Of a stretch of 64,000 nt of DNA, positions 11,225 through 21,811 are shown piece by piece. Both the position numbers and the translations under genes were made by a program. The DNA comes from Conus ventricosus (taxonomy: Eukaryota; Mollusca; Gastropoda; Neogastropoda; Conidae): positions 70,041,874 through 70,105,873 of the forward strand of contig CM031616.1 in the NCBI GenBank assembly GCA_018398815.1, given 5' to 3'. Each line of letters begins with the position of its first letter. Position 1 is the stretch's first letter. Under the pieces are notes generated by a model, which saw only the letters and a list, made by a program, of their open reading frames with translations, searched no databases and had not been told where the DNA came from.

Positions 11225-11966
11225 AAATCACGGGGGCACTTTACTGCACACCTTTAACAGCAAATCATCAGCAAAACGTGTGTCGCCCAAAACCCAAAAA
11301 ACAACAACCCTCAAAAATACAGGGGTAGCTCCCCCAAATACCAGGGCCACGAAGATCAGCGTGGAAGAATTTCTACGAGGGAAATGAAACACCACCAAAA
11401 AAACCCCCAAAAAAGGACATCATCATAGTTTTAGGGGGGCTTACAACGCCAAAGTCGGCCCGATGCCACAAAAACGGGGGGGGAAAAAAGTGGGTCAATA
11501 CGGCACAAGGGGGGGGAAAAAAAAACCCCCCCCTTAAAAGACAGGGGGCTTTTGCCTTTTTGGGGGTTTGGGCCCCCCCCCCAACGGCTCAAAAAATTTC
11601 CCCAAAACCCTTTAACCCCCCCCAAACTTCAAGAAGACAACCGGCATCCCCCGAACAGAAAACCATAACCAATCGACCCTTTTTCCTCCCCCGGGGGGAT
11701 CCGCGGCGCTTCCAAAAACAAGGGATCAAAAGCAAAGACAGGGGCAAAACCCCCCCGGGGCTGATATAGGGAGCGACCACGATCCGTGGGGCCACAAAGA
11801 AATCAAATTGAAGGAAAAAATACCAAGCGCCAGCCCCCCAACCCCAAATTTGGAAACCCGGAGAAGTTAAAAAACCCAAAAATTGAAGAGGCATTCCGCA
11901 AAGCTTCCCGGGGGGGGGTTCGCGGCACTCAACCTCCTGGGCAAAGACATATAGAAATAGTTGTTT
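11225..11966 (+). pseudogene. LINE apurinic-like endonuclease, inverted segment
   Basis: On the plus strand, pieces of an endonuclease follow each other: a KDIIIVLGG block (usually GD-NAK; about 11.42 kb), SPEQKTITNRP (usually SPDGKT-NQID; about 11.66 kb), KQGIKSKDRGKTPPG then IGSDHDP (usually TRS-PGADIGSDHDLV; about 11.77 kb), and LKNPKIEEAFRKAS (usually KLKDPKI-EAFQ) near 11.88 kb. This is the C-terminal half of an exonuclease/endonuclease/phosphatase-fold domain. The GSDHD catalytic His/Asp block is legible. The frame shifts at most homopolymers. Confidence 0.6.
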
Positions 11967-11970
11967 TGGG

Positions 11971-12592
11971 TTAAACCAGCTTGATATTCCCATAAAAGGG
12001 TTTTTTCGTCCAAACCCACTCTTGCAGGCTCCCTGTTAATAACACACTGAAAAATTTTTCTTCCACATTACATAACGAATTCCTCGTAATTATTTCCCGG
12101 GTTGTTTTCATCGCCCCTTTTTTATATAAGGGGAAAACCCCTATAATTCTGACCAACATTTAGGAATAACCCCTTTTTCAAAAAAAAGGGGTTGGAAAAA
12201 AATTAAACCCAAAAAAACTAAAAACACTTTTTTTCTGGCAAGCAGTTTTTATCCTTTTCAAACCCAAAAATCCCGCGGGGGCCGGCAGCTTTAAAGAGGT
12301 TTACTTTTCTCAAAGCCATTAAAATTTCTTCTCTGGAAAAACGGGCGATTTTGGGGGTTTGGGGGGGCATAATCGTTGTCATTTTTGGTAACGGGCACCG
12401 ACCAATTTTCATTTTGGGGGGGGGATCAAATTTTCCTTCCAGGGAGATTTTTCTGAAATGGGGGGAACCACTTTCTGGAAAAAATATCATTCCAGGTTGT
12501 TTTTTCGTTTTTCCTTTAAATTTTTTTTTGGGGAAAAAAAAGATCCCAAAAAACCCTTTTTGGGTTTTACAGACGGGGAAATAACCCCCCAA
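11971..12592 (-). pseudogene. CR1-like LINE reverse transcriptase, N-terminal part
   Basis: FSREEILMALRKVNLFKAAG at about 12.33-12.27 kb corresponds to the start of the LINE RT domain (usually ending KA-GPDGI). The next frame (12159-11971) has FPLYKKG and LCNVEEKFFSVLLTGSLQEW, matching the KKG-d...NYRGI-L-N...K-f-LL--RLQEW block. The reading stops abruptly at 11,970, where an oppositely oriented endonuclease begins, so this is an insertion point. Confidence 0.55.
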
Positions 12593-12671
12593 CAGAGGGT
12601 CATTTAACGTTTCCTTTCCTTCTCTTTAAGAGGTTTTTTTTAAAATCCCTTTCCCGGCCTTACAGTAGGAC

Positions 12672-13421
12672 CTACGAGAAGGTGTGGTCAAAGAACCCGG
12701 GAAATTTTTCAAAAAATTTCGAGCCTTTTTTTTTGTTAACTCGGCATTTTGGTATCCAAACCAGTCCTCTTCCTTTTTCAGGTTTTGCCGAAAAGTAAAC
12801 GGGTTTTTCCCTCTCTTCCGGGGCCTTTTTTTTCACACAACAATTAAAAAAATCAATCCTTTGCACATTAATATCAATCAGATTTAAAGGCCCCCCTTTC
12901 ATACCTCTTGCATTCATTAAAAAAATCGCATTTTAAAAAAAATCAACAGGGTCGTCATTCCAGAAAAATTTTTTCCAAAACGTACAGCGGGCCCTTTTTT
13001 TCTTTTTGGACATTCTTGTCATGACATGAACGGGGAGGGTTTTAGTTCCACAAGGGATAATCAGACCAATTTTCTCCCCGATACACACATCTCCAACAAA
13101 CCCAAACAGAAATGGAAAACATGTCAAAGGACTTTAAAAAAAATCGTTAAAAGCTGCTAACCATTTTCCCCATAGGGTTTGTAGCGACCTGAAGGTCGCC
13201 CTTTTACAAAAAGCCGTTTAAAAGGGACAGTTTTTAAAAGGGGAATACACAGATTTAGAAGTTGTTTTTCCCCTAATTATTTTGGCACATACTTCAGAGT
13301 TTCCAGGGCCCGGGCCACTTTTATGTTGAACATCATACCCCCGATTTGTTTTTCCTTTAAAAACAAAGGAAAATTTGGGAAAAATCTGGGTATTTAGGGC
13401 ACCGCCCAAAAACACATACAT
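12672..13421 (-). pseudogene. CR1-like LINE endonuclease end and EN-RT linker
   Basis: Short frames read in order. A stretch ending KGRPSGRYKPYG (about 13.18 kb) matches the EGDQEGRYTY region of the 56.8-kb copy. Next comes a piece with KKFFWNDDPVDFF (about 12.95 kb), matching KFVWNENYKDHF. Then IDFFNCCVKKKAP...WIPKCRVNKKK (12.9-12.7 kb) matches the Cys-containing linker (FNSCLKDAA...WYDTECRQSKR). The frame changes between each piece. Confidence 0.55.
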
Positions 13422-14881
13422 TTTAAACTTTTTTAAAAAAATAAGGGAATCACACCCAAAAATTCTTCAAGCAAAGAAAAATCCATTTTTCCCTTTTCAA
13501 AAAAGAAAAGTAAAATGGAGAGCCCCCTGGAAAGGGAAAATATCGCCCCACATACTTAAAAGGTTTTATTTTGCCAAGTAAGGATTTAACAATAAAAAAG
13601 GGATAAAACAAATCCCATGGGAAACCTCCACCCCCACTTTTAAAAAAGGGACGATATTTTTCACCAGGGACACCACCACCCGGGAAAGCCTTCCCGTCCG
13701 TGAAATTAAAGCAGGTTTTTAGGACACAATTTTTATCCAGCAAACATAGGCGAATGAAAAAACCCTCAACAAATGTTTTCAACAAAACAACGAAACAAAA
13801 ATAGAAAAATATGAAATAAAAAACGTTTTTTATTCATTTTCGAAAGTAATTTCCCTTTAAAACCCATGAAGGGGAAAGAAATTTGATTTTAGTTTTTTAT
13901 GAAAGTCAAAAAGGGGACACAATCTTTATTTCCAGGAGGATGGACAATTTTTCCGAAAAAACCCCCAACGGCGTGTTGGGCATATTTCAACTGCCCGGGG
14001 GGGGCCCATTTTCCCCCCAGAGGGCAAAACACAATTTTATTCCCCCTTCACGTGCTGACGGAGGGTTTAACACAGGGGTTTGGGACAGTCGGGGTGATTC
14101 TGAGGGGGCCTTTTCGGAGTGCGGACACAGGGTATTTAAATTAAAGGACCGGCCAATTCCCTTTTCCATTCAACGAAAAACTGTCCCCCAACCCAAAAGT
14201 TAAACGCTGCCCGGGCGACGGGGGGGGAGGAGTTGGGAAAATCATGGGGGGGGGCGGGTTGGGCCCATTCCCCACTTTTTTGAGATGGGGGGGTCAACCT
14301 TTTTCCTCACATCCCCGCACTTTTTTGGGGGGAAGTCCCCAAACCAAAAAATAATTTCTGCCTTTCAGGGTTTTCGCTTTTTACTTCAGGAAAAACCACC
14401 TTCTGTTTGTAGAAGAACACACCCCTTTCGATCCCCTGGGGAGTCCTGCCGGGTTTGGGTTTGGGCGATGAACCCCTTTAAATTCGTGTCCGGGGAACAA
14501 CTCCAAATTTTTCTGTAGGGGAAGGGGCTTCAAGGGGGGTTTTTTCAAGGCCCGGGGTCCCCCACTTTCGCCGAGGGAATCCAAAAAAACAGAGGGGGGG
14601 GGGGTTTCCTTGGGGTCTCCCCTCGAGATCAAACATTTTGGGGGAAAGTCCCTCAATTTTCTCGTCGGGGCCAGGGTTTTTTTGCGGCAGGCTGCTACTT
14701 GCCCCGGGGATTCCCCCAGTTTTCCCCCTCATGATAAGTACTTCCCCCGCAGGGGGGGCAGATCTTGGGGTTTGCCCCCTCACGGGGGCGTCAAACCTTT
14801 TTCCCTCCCCTGGATTTTAAATTTCACATTAAAGGCGGGGGGGAAGCGAAAGGTTTTTCCCTGGAAAACCCGAGGGTCCGG

Positions 14882-15250
14882 CTAGGGATTTGGGCCCGTC
14901 TCTCCCCGGGTGGGTCTACGACCTGTTCCTCCTCCGCGGGCCATCGGGGCGGGCCCCACTCTGGCGGGGGTGGGGTTTTGGGGCCCGGGGTTTGGCTCAA
15001 AGCTCCAACTGGGGGGAAAAAAACCCCCCAAAAAAATTTCAGAGGAGCAGGCCAAAAATCGCACCCGGGGGGGCCGGGGCGGGCCTTTAAATTTATCATT
15101 TCCCACCCGCATAAAAAAGTTTTTTTGCCTCGCCCCGTTTGAAAAAAAAATCACGGGGAAAACTAAGAGAAACTGCCCCCATATCGGCCCCCGAAAATCC
15201 GTAAAGTTTCCCAAAGGGATAGTTTTTTTCACCCAAGTACTTGACCCCAA
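14882..15250 (-). pseudogene. CR1-like LINE ORF1 start with an EPNPGP motif
   Basis: A minus-strand frame contains a hydrophobic and aromatic stretch followed by EPNPGPQNP (EPNPGP at 14981-14998). The cleaner LINE at 58.6 kb has DVESNPGP at the same relative place, so this is probably the same 2A-type feature seen through homopolymer errors. The residues just before it are not reliable because the frame there is likely shifted. Confidence 0.45.
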
Positions 15251-15354
15251 ACTGAGATGTAGGGGCCCCTATACCATCAAAATAGCCTTATAATTTCCCG
15301 GGGGGCATTGGGGTTGGACTTCGCGTACCAAACACCAACTCACATCCCCCGGGG

Positions 15355-15388
<34 letters not shown>

Positions 15389-15735
15389 ATAGCATTTTTT
15401 ATCACTTGGGGGTTTTTCCTATAGTTTGTTGCTTTCTTTCGTTTTTCTCGGGAGGTTCTTTTTTGTAAAATTTCCGGGCATCAGCTGACTCGGGAAAAAG
15501 AAAAGCCTTTATTTGGTGCCAAAAACCCCCATGTCATCTACTGACTTGGGGATGTGAAAACCTTTTATTTTGGGGGGCAAACCTTTGGGGGGGCATCAGC
15601 TGACTTGGGCATTTAAAAGGGCCCTTTATTTGGGGCACACCCACTGTCACTAGTTGACTTGGGGATGTGAAAAGCCTTTAATTTTGGGGCAAACCTCGAA
15701 ATGTCATCTGTTACCGGGGATAAGAAAAGCGGGGG
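15355..15735. repeat. (GA)n tract then about four ~58-60 bp tandem units
   Basis: (GA)n runs from 15355 to 15387. From about 15,480 a unit containing CATCAGCTGACTTGGG, GTGAAAAGCC and TTTATTTGGGG recurs about four times with variable homopolymers. Confidence 0.6.
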
Positions 15736-15989
15736 TCTGGCCACACCACAGTTTTTCATTTAGCTGACCGGGCACAGAGAAATATGGGCTCCCCCTTTAT
15801 GGGACGGGTCCGCCTAAAAACCCTCGGGCGGCTCACTAAGGAAAACCCGGGGGCACAGGGCCCGAATTCTGGCGGGGGCCATTTTTGGGGTTTGCTTTTA
15901 GCGGAGCTGCGGGAGACTGTCTTCTTCTCCAGAAAAATCTTTCCCGTTCTGTGGAATTTTTTCAGTCATCCACCCAAACCCTTTCTTTC

Positions 15990-16060
15990 CGAGGCTGGTG
16001 TGTGTGTTGTGTGTGGGTGTGGTTGTGTGTGTGTTGGGTGTGTGTGTGTGTATGTAAAGC
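15990..16060. repeat. (GT)n-rich tract
   Basis: Imperfect GT dinucleotides with G insertions at the end of the noisy block. Confidence 0.8.
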
Positions 16061-16214
16061 GCTCACGTGGTATCGTTATGGAAAGGTGGCGGGGGGGGGT
16101 GGAGGGGGGGGCTGTGCGTGCTAGATGCCTGCAAGGGGCTGGGGAGGGAGGTCAACGTTTTCGCTGGTTTTGAGTTGGGAAAATTTGGGGGGGAAAGGGG
16201 TTTAAAAAAGGACA

Positions 16215-16735
16215 CTTCCTGGTGGCTGACTGTCTACCTCCTGTTGACAGGCTGGCTGTAACGTTCCTCACACTTCCTGGTGGCTGACTGTCTACCTCCT
16301 GTTGACAGGCTGGCTGTACGTTCCTCACACTTCCTGGTGGCTGACTGTCTACCTCCTGTTGACAGGCTGGCTGTACGTTCCTCACACTTCCTGGTGGCTG
16401 ACTGTCTGCCTCCTGTTGACAGGCTGGCTGTACGTTCCTCACACTCCTGGTGGCTGACTGTCTACCTCCTGTTGACAGGCTGGCTGTACGTTCCTCACAC
16501 TTCCTGGCGGCTGGACTGTCTACCTCCTGTTGACAGGCTGGCTGTACGTTCCTCACACTTCCGGGTGGCTGACTGTCTACCTCCTGTGACAGGCTGGCTG
16601 TACGTTCCTCACACTTCCTGGTGGCTGACTGTCTACCTCCTGTTTAAAGGCTGGCTGTACGTTCCTCACACTTCCTGGTGGCTCACTGTCTACCTCCTGT
16701 TTACAGGCTGGCTGTACGTTCCTCACACTTCGCTG
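16215..16735. repeat. Minisatellite, unit 57 bp, about 9 copies
   Basis: The unit contains CACTTCCTGGTGGCTGACTG and CTCCTGTTGACAGGCTGGC. Copies of 57 bp keep a 19-codon frame on both strands, while several copies of 56 or 58 bp do not. Homopolymers here are normal, so this marks the return to clean sequence. Confidence 0.93.
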
Positions 16736-16794
16736 CTGATAGTGCCAGACTCTCAGTTCTGAAGCACCACACGGTGGTTTGTTGCTCATGAAAA

Positions 16795-16898
16795 AGCTCC
16801 GTGCAGTCAGAGGCTCCGTGCAGTCAAAGGCTCCGTGCAGTCAGAGGCTCCGTGCAGTCAGAGGCCTCGTGCAGTCAGAGGCTCCTTGCAGTCAGAGG
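16795..16898. repeat. Short tandem repeat, unit ~17 bp, about 6 copies
   Basis: GGCTCCGTGCAGTCAGA is repeated with small changes (CCTCGTG, CTCCTTG variants). Confidence 0.85.
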
Positions 16899-17009
16899 GC
16901 CGTGTTTGCTGAACACCGGATCGACCACAAGCTAGCGGACGTGGTAACCTAGTTGGAAGGGCATAGCAGCCAACTGAACAAGTTTCCTCTTGCGCGTTCC
17001 TATCCCAGT

Positions 17010-17532
17010 TTCTGCCACCTCAGTGGTATTGCACCCACGACGCTCACTCCAACACCCCAGTCCATAGCCACCGCCCGCCCCATCCTTCGCAATCCCGGCA
17101 CCGGCAATCCACAGGGAGGAGTCAAAGTCAGGTCGGCAAGAAGTAACCCACCGGAGGAGACACTGCACTGCTGTCGAGTCACTTCGGTGGTTCAGTGGTG
17201 CCTGTTCTGATCTAACACACGCAGAACACCACCTACTAAGCCCCCTACTGACGACAATAATTGCTTAGTCAGCGTGAGTGAGGTCTCCTCCGGATGGCGC
17301 CTCCACGTCCGTCCAGCGACAGTCCCCATGAACTTGCCGACACTGGTAACCCGACGGAATCAAACCAAGGCCATGGACGTTGAGAAGACATCAAACTGAG
17401 ATCACCATGAGAGCAGGGCATTAAGGTTCACAGAACTTCAGACTTTATTTTTTAATGCTGATCGAAGGGATGAGGATGGATAAGATGATGCTACGGATTT
17501 CCATTCGGTCTGAGACTGCATGACAGGGCTGT
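17010..17532 (-). mobile_element. Composite tRNA-SINE-like element copy C, 3' part
   Basis: This segment matches the minus-strand composite element at 48,651-49,503 along its tail module (shared stretches such as ACCGGAGGAGACACTGCACT and CCTACTAAGCCCC) and the beginning of the SINE 3' part (CATCAT...GGATTTCCAT). It stops at the 14-bp target duplication of the LINE at 17,533. The element resumes at 20,393-20,459 and again at 29,911-30,149, where its tRNA-like head lies. Orientation is minus. Confidence 0.75.
17519..17532. repeat. Target-site duplication, left copy (14 bp)
   Basis: CATGACAGGGCTGT occurs here and again at 20,393-20,406, exactly flanking the RTE-like LINE. The uninterrupted composite elements at 46.7 and 49.2 kb carry this stretch once. 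Confidence 0.85.
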
Positions 17533-17535
17533 CAT

Positions 17536-18142
17536 TTCATTTATGCCCGTCGCTCCCGGTGGAGCATAGGCCATCAACGACTCTTCGCCATCGCACTCTG
17601 TTCTGGCTGTTCTGGTCATTCCAGTCCAGTTTGTCCCTTGTTGTTTCACACTCCGCCTCAGTGTCTCGTCTCCAGCTGTTGCGAGGCCGGCCTACTCTTT
17701 CTCTTTCCCTGCGGGTTCCAGGTCAGGGCTTGGCGTGTGGTGCTGGATGCTGGCTTCCTGAGGGTGTGTCCGATCCAGCCCACTTCCTTCGCAGTATCTG
17801 CTTGGCCACTGGTTCCTGTCCCGCACGCTCCCACAGATCTTCGTTTCGGACCTTGTCCTGCCATCGGATTTTGTAGATGCGCCTCAGACAGGTGTTGAAG
17901 AATGTCTGAATCTTTTGTTGCATCGTCTGTGTTGTTCGCCACGTCTCGCATCCGTAGAGCAGAACTGATTTCACATTGGAGTTGAAGATGCGGCGTTTGG
18001 TTCTTATGCTGATTCCTCCAGATGCCCAGATGTTCTTGAGCATGACGAAAGCTGCTCTTGCCTTGCCGATTCTGGCTGTGACGTCTCGGTCCGTGCCTCC
18101 CTGTTGGTCAACCACGCTTCCCAGGTAGACGAAAGACTCCAC
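17536..18142 (-). pseudogene. RTE-like LINE post-RT C-terminus
   Basis: The frame 18142-17723 reads [19 protein letters not shown], then [30 protein letters not shown] and [13 protein letters not shown], the standard post-RT thumb-like region. A frameshift leads to WIGHTLRKP, and a last frame ends in RWRRVVDGLC followed by a stop near 17,540. This is the natural C-terminus. Confidence 0.8.
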
Positions 18143-18220
18143 CTCCCTGATGGGCTCTCCATCGACTGTGACTGGTGTGTTGGCAGTGTGTTGATTTTCA
18201 TCAGCTCGGTCTTCTTCCTG

Positions 18221-19025
18221 TTAATCTGAGCCCTGTCCGGCTGATGTGGTCTCCAAGCGAGTGGTCTTGTCCTGCATCTGGCTGTGGCTGTGTGACAGGA
18301 GCGCCAGGTCGTCAGCGAAGTCAAGGTCGTCGAGCTGCGTCCAGAGTGTCCACTGTATACCGTTGTTTATGCCTGTTGTAGTGGTCTTCATGATCCAGTC
18401 AATGACCAGGAGGAAGAGGAACGCGACAGCAGGCATCCCTGCCGAACTCCGGTCTTCACCTCGAAACTTCGGACAGGTGGCCGGCGTGGGCAATCCTGCA
18501 GTTCATGTCCCTGGTAGGTGCACCGGATGAGGGAGATGATCTTCTCGGGGACCCGTAATGCCTCAGCAGCTTCCACAGCATCTCCTCTGTCCACACTGTC
18601 GAAAAGCCTTCTCATAATCTATGAAGTTGATGTAAAGGGGGGAGTTCCACTCCAGCGACTGCTCCACGATGATGCGCAGGCTGGGCGATCTGGTCGGCAC
18701 ATGATTTGTTCTGCCGGAAGCCTGCCTGCTGGTCTCGGAGCTTGGGTCGACGGCCTCTTTCATTCTCTCCAGTAGAACCCTGTTGAGAACCTTGCCTGGC
18801 GTTGACAGGAGCATGATCCCTCGGTAGTTGCTGCAGTCCCTGAGGTCTCCTTTCTTCGGCAGCTTGATGACGATTCCTTCTTTCCACTGAGCCGGTACCT
18901 CCTCCTTCTCCCAGATCTTGCTGAAGAGGCTGTATAGCATGTTGACAGCTGTCTCTATGTCTGCTTTGATGGCTTCTGCTGGTATCTCGTCCCGGCCCTG
19001 CAGCCTTCCCATTTTTCAGAGTCAT
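18221..19025 (-). pseudogene. RTE-like LINE reverse transcriptase
   Basis: Across three frames the minus strand gives: EEVPAQWKEGIVIKLPKKGD then CSNYRGIMLL; a QQAGFR...SCADQIA block in a shifted frame; IVEQSLEWNSPLYINFIDYE followed by KAF; KTGVRQGCLLS; IDWIMKTTTTG; and LDFADDLALLSHS. The catalytic FADD is intact. Frame changes occur near 18.9, 18.6 and 18.45 kb. This is a near-complete RT palm of the RTE-like type, no longer translatable as one protein in this sequence. Confidence 0.85.
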
Positions 19026-19915
19026 GATGGCCTTCTTGATCTCTGCCTTTGAGGGTTTGTCACAGCTGATGGGCAGGTCAGTCTCTGCAGGTGGGATGTC
19101 TGGTGGTGCGTCAGGGGCGGGGTGGTTCAGCAGCTCCCTGAAGTGTTCTGCCCATCGTTTCAGCTGTTCCTCGGTTGTTGTCAGTGGGTTCCGTTCTTGT
19201 CCTTCACTGGCTTGTCTGTCTGCTGGAACTTACCCGTCAGCTTCTGGTCACCAGTACAGGTCCTTCAGATTCCCCTGTCCGGCTGCTGCCTCTGCTGGCT
19301 GGCCAGGTCGTCAAAGTAGTCCTCTTGTCCTTCTTGATGCTCTTCTTTACTTCTCCGTTCGCTGCTGTGTGCTCTTCCTGTGCCTTTGCCCTAGCTGCTC
19401 TTGTTCGGCTCGTGTTCAGTGTAGCTTTCTTCTCTCTCCTTGTTTCCAACTTGTGGGATGGTGTCGGCAGAGATCCATTCTTTGTGCTGGGCCTTCTTCT
19501 TGCCAAGGATCTCTTCACATGTGTCATGCCAGAGCTTCTTGCAGTGTTCCCACTGTGTCTCGATGTCCGTCTCACTGTCTTCTATCAGCTCTTGTAGCGG
19601 CTGGAACCTGTTGGAAAGGCTGATCTGGAATGCTGCTTGTGTGTCCTGTTCCGGAGCAGTCCGACATTGTACCTTGTACGTGTGTTGTTGGTGTTGGTGA
19701 ATCTCTTGAGGCGAAGTCTCACTGTTGTTAAAAGAAGGTGGTGGTCTGATGACACATCAGCACCTCTCATCACTCGTACATCCCGCCATGATCTCCTGAA
19801 TTGCGGCTAATGCAGATGTGGTCAATCTGGTTCTCCGTGACATGGTTCGGGGATCTCCATGTGGCCTTGTGGATGCGCTTGTGTGGGAAGATGCTTCCTC
19901 CTATCACCAGCTGGT

Positions 19916-20392
19916 TCAGGGCGCACAGTCTGCAAAACGCTCACCATTCTCGTTCATCTGTCCCAGTCCATGTGTCCCCATGATGTCCTCGTAGCCTGTG
20001 TTGTCCCTTCCGATCTTGGCGTTAAAATCTCCCATCAGTATGGTTATGTCCTTTGCTCCTCTTTTGTCTATCACTGTCTGTAGTTGCTGGTAGAAGTCAT
20101 CTTTCTTCTCTTCTTCCGCATCATTGGTGGAGCATAGCACTGGATGATGTTCAGCTCTGATGTCATTCTTCTTCGTGGTAAACTTGGCTGTGATGATGCG
20201 GGAGTTGACAGTTCCATCCGATGAGTGCCCCTGTGCCTCCGGTGCCAGCATCAGGGCCACACCCTCAGTGTGGGGGCTCCATCCTCTGTGTGTCCTGAGT
20301 ACAGCAGCTGTTCTCCAGATGAAAGTCTCAGCTGTCCTGATTGTAGCCACCTTGTCTCACTCAGTCCTAGCACTCCGATCTTGTAGTTTTTC
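19916..20392 (-). pseudogene. RTE-like LINE endonuclease domain, partial
   Basis: The frame starting at the insertion edge reads KIGVLGLSETRW in one phase (with an indel before the main frame). Then come RIITAKFTTKKNDIR, KKDDFYQQLQTVID and ILMGDFNAKIGRDNTGYED, followed by MNENGERFADC. The GDFNAK block and the LSET-RW block are the classical APE-type endonuclease motifs. The later GSDH block is not in this frame. The domain is missing its first 20-30 residues because of 5' truncation. Confidence 0.8.
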
Positions 20393-20459
20393 CATGACAG
20401 GGCTGTACTCTACACTTACTTTCATAATATATCCCGTCATCAGCCAAGTCCGAGATATA
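20393..20459 (-). mobile_element. Composite SINE-like element copy C, middle fragment with right TSD
   Basis: Begins with the second copy of CATGACAGGGCTGT (20,393-20,406) and continues with TTTCATAATATATCCC, as in the copies at 46.7 and 49.2 kb. It is cut at about 20,460 by the Harbinger terminus; the rest is at 29,911. Confidence 0.75.
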
Positions 20460-20596
20460 GGTTGTTTACATATGTAGGCGGGCCCATCCCGCGGGCCGAG
20501 AAAAGGTATGAGCGCGGCGCGGTTGTTGTGTTTACATATGCCACCGCCGCCAGCGCTGACTGCGAAAGTTGACCCGAAACGCCTACGGAATGCAAC

Positions 20597-21811
20597 ATGG
20601 CCGCTTCCAAGGGCCACGTGTGTTTCTTTCTCTACACTTGGATGAGGAATCGAAGACGACAACGTAGAGCGCGAAATAGTGCTATTTTTCAGGAGAGTGC
20701 AAATCGACGGAGAAGGTTTTTTTATGCTGCAACAAAGAATGGCTTGCATGTTTTATGCAACAATGTTCCTGGCTATCCAGGTTCCTCGACCGAGAAGTGT
20801 TGTGTGTTCCACGATCTCAAGATTGGTGGCAACGCATTGTTCTACAAACGTACACTGATGAGCAGTGGCTGAGAGATTTCAGAATGACACATGGTACATT
20901 TGTGTGGCTGTGTGAACGTCTGCGACCGCATCTTCAAGCCAAACGCTCACGATGGCGTAAGCCACTAACAGTGCTACATAGAGTTGCACTTGTGTTGTAT
21001 CATTTAGCGTCTGGAGCTGACTACAGGACAGTGGGCAATGTGTTTGGTGTGTCGAAGGCAACTGTTTGTGGGGCTGTCCGCCGTGTGACCTGTGCAATTG
21101 TCGATCACCTAATGCCTGAAATGATTAGATTTCCAGAAGGAGAACGATGTCAAGAAGTGATAAAAAGGTTTCAAGAGAGGTGGGATTTCCACAGTGCATT
21201 GGAGCCATTGATGGCACTCAGATTCCAATTACACCCCCAGCGCATTGTAGAACCGATTTTTGCAACCGGAAGGCTGGTAAATCAATAAATGCGCAGTGCA
21301 TTGTAGACCATCAATATTTATTCGTTGATGTTTACGTTGGTGGCCTGGCGATGTCATGACGCCCGTGTATTTCCCCAATTCTCCTGTGTTTGTCAGGGCA
21401 GCAGAGGGTAACCCTTTATTCCCCACAAGCCCAAGAGCTATTTCTGGAGACGATGAGGTCCCCACAGTGTTAATTGGGGACCCTGCGTACCCTCGTACTG
21501 AGTATCTTATGAAAGCCTTTAGAAATACAGCCAATATTACAGAACAACAAAGGCATTTTAATTACAGGCTTAGTAGGCACGTATGGTTGTAGAGAAAGCA
21601 TTTGGCATCTGAAAGGCAGTGGCGAGTTTTAATCAAGAGAATGGAAGCTGATATGGATAACGTACCTACTATTGTGTTAGGATGCTGCGTGTTGCACAAT
21701 GTATTTGAAATGTGGAGAGAGGATTTCCTCGAAGATTGGCTTCAAGAAGTTAGGCGACAAGATAGGAGACTGCCACAGCCACCAAGGCCGAGATTTCAGG
21801 ACAGTTTGTAG
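20597..21811 (+). pseudogene. HARBI1-like transposase, frameshifted
   Basis: An ATG at 20,597 opens an N-terminal basic frame. After a frame change near 20.8 kb the main frame has DEQWLRDFRMTHGTFVWLCE, then ALVLYHLASGADYRTVGNVF and GVSKATVCGAV, the HTH-like region of HARBI1 proteins. The nuclease core follows in shifted frames: CIGAIDGTQIPI (first Asp, about 21.2 kb), LIGDPAYP (second Asp, about 21.48 kb) and VVEKAFG (catalytic Glu, visible near 21,585 in another phase). All three acidic positions are therefore present, but at least four indels separate them. The last frame ends at 21,811. The length without breaks would be about 400 residues, near the family norm. Confidence 0.85.

Larger units (their letters stand above)
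8977..11966. mobile_element. Second LINE inserted in the CR1-like copy, 5' part inverted
   Basis: RT and C-terminus lie on the minus strand (about 11.05-8.98 kb) while the matching endonuclease lies on the plus strand (about 11.22-11.97 kb). The endonuclease end and the RT linker start are adjacent positions in a normal element, so the arrangement is that of a twin-priming 5' inversion. The joint is near 11.1-11.2 kb. The insert separates two parts of one CR1-like RT. Target-site duplications could not be read because of homopolymer noise. Confidence 0.55.
8017..15250 (-). mobile_element. CR1-like non-LTR retrotransposon in the noisy block, interrupted
   Basis: Reading the minus strand from high to low coordinates, pieces of one LINE appear in the expected order despite frameshifts: an NPGP-containing ORF1 start (about 15.25-14.9 kb), an unrecognised ORF1 body (14.9-13.4 kb), endonuclease end and linker (13.4-12.6 kb), RT start (12.6-11.97 kb), a gap filled by another LINE (about 8.9-11.97 kb), then later RT and post-RT (about 8.87-8.02 kb). 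The NPGP-to-endonuclease distance (about 1.6 kb) equals that in the cleaner copy at 53.2-58.9 kb, and several motifs match between the two. The 3' end was not found. Confidence 0.6.
3900..16210. other. 12-kb block of inflated homopolymers, probable consensus error
   Basis: From about 3.9 kb to 16.2 kb nearly every word is built from runs of 3-15 identical bases of all four kinds (for example runs of C at 6301-6323 and long G runs near 8.9-9.2 kb). The flanking sequence on both sides has normal run lengths. LINE proteins can still be recognised inside it, but the frame changes every few dozen codons at homopolymers. That pattern is expected from unpolished or low-quality reads rather than from mutation. 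Long ORFs in this block are therefore unreliable. From 3.9 to 8.0 kb I recognise no gene. Confidence 0.7.
17533..20392 (-). mobile_element. RTE-like non-LTR retrotransposon, 5'-truncated
   Basis: A 2,860-bp insertion on the minus strand with 14-bp direct repeats at both ends. It reads, from high to low coordinates, endonuclease (starting inside the domain), linker, reverse transcriptase and a conserved C-terminus ending with a stop near 17,540. There is almost no 3' UTR, as is usual for RTE elements, which are often annotated as craniofacial development protein 2-like. The coding region is split into at least six frames by single indels. Truncation at the endonuclease is the usual 5' truncation of target-primed reverse transcription. 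Confidence 0.85.
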
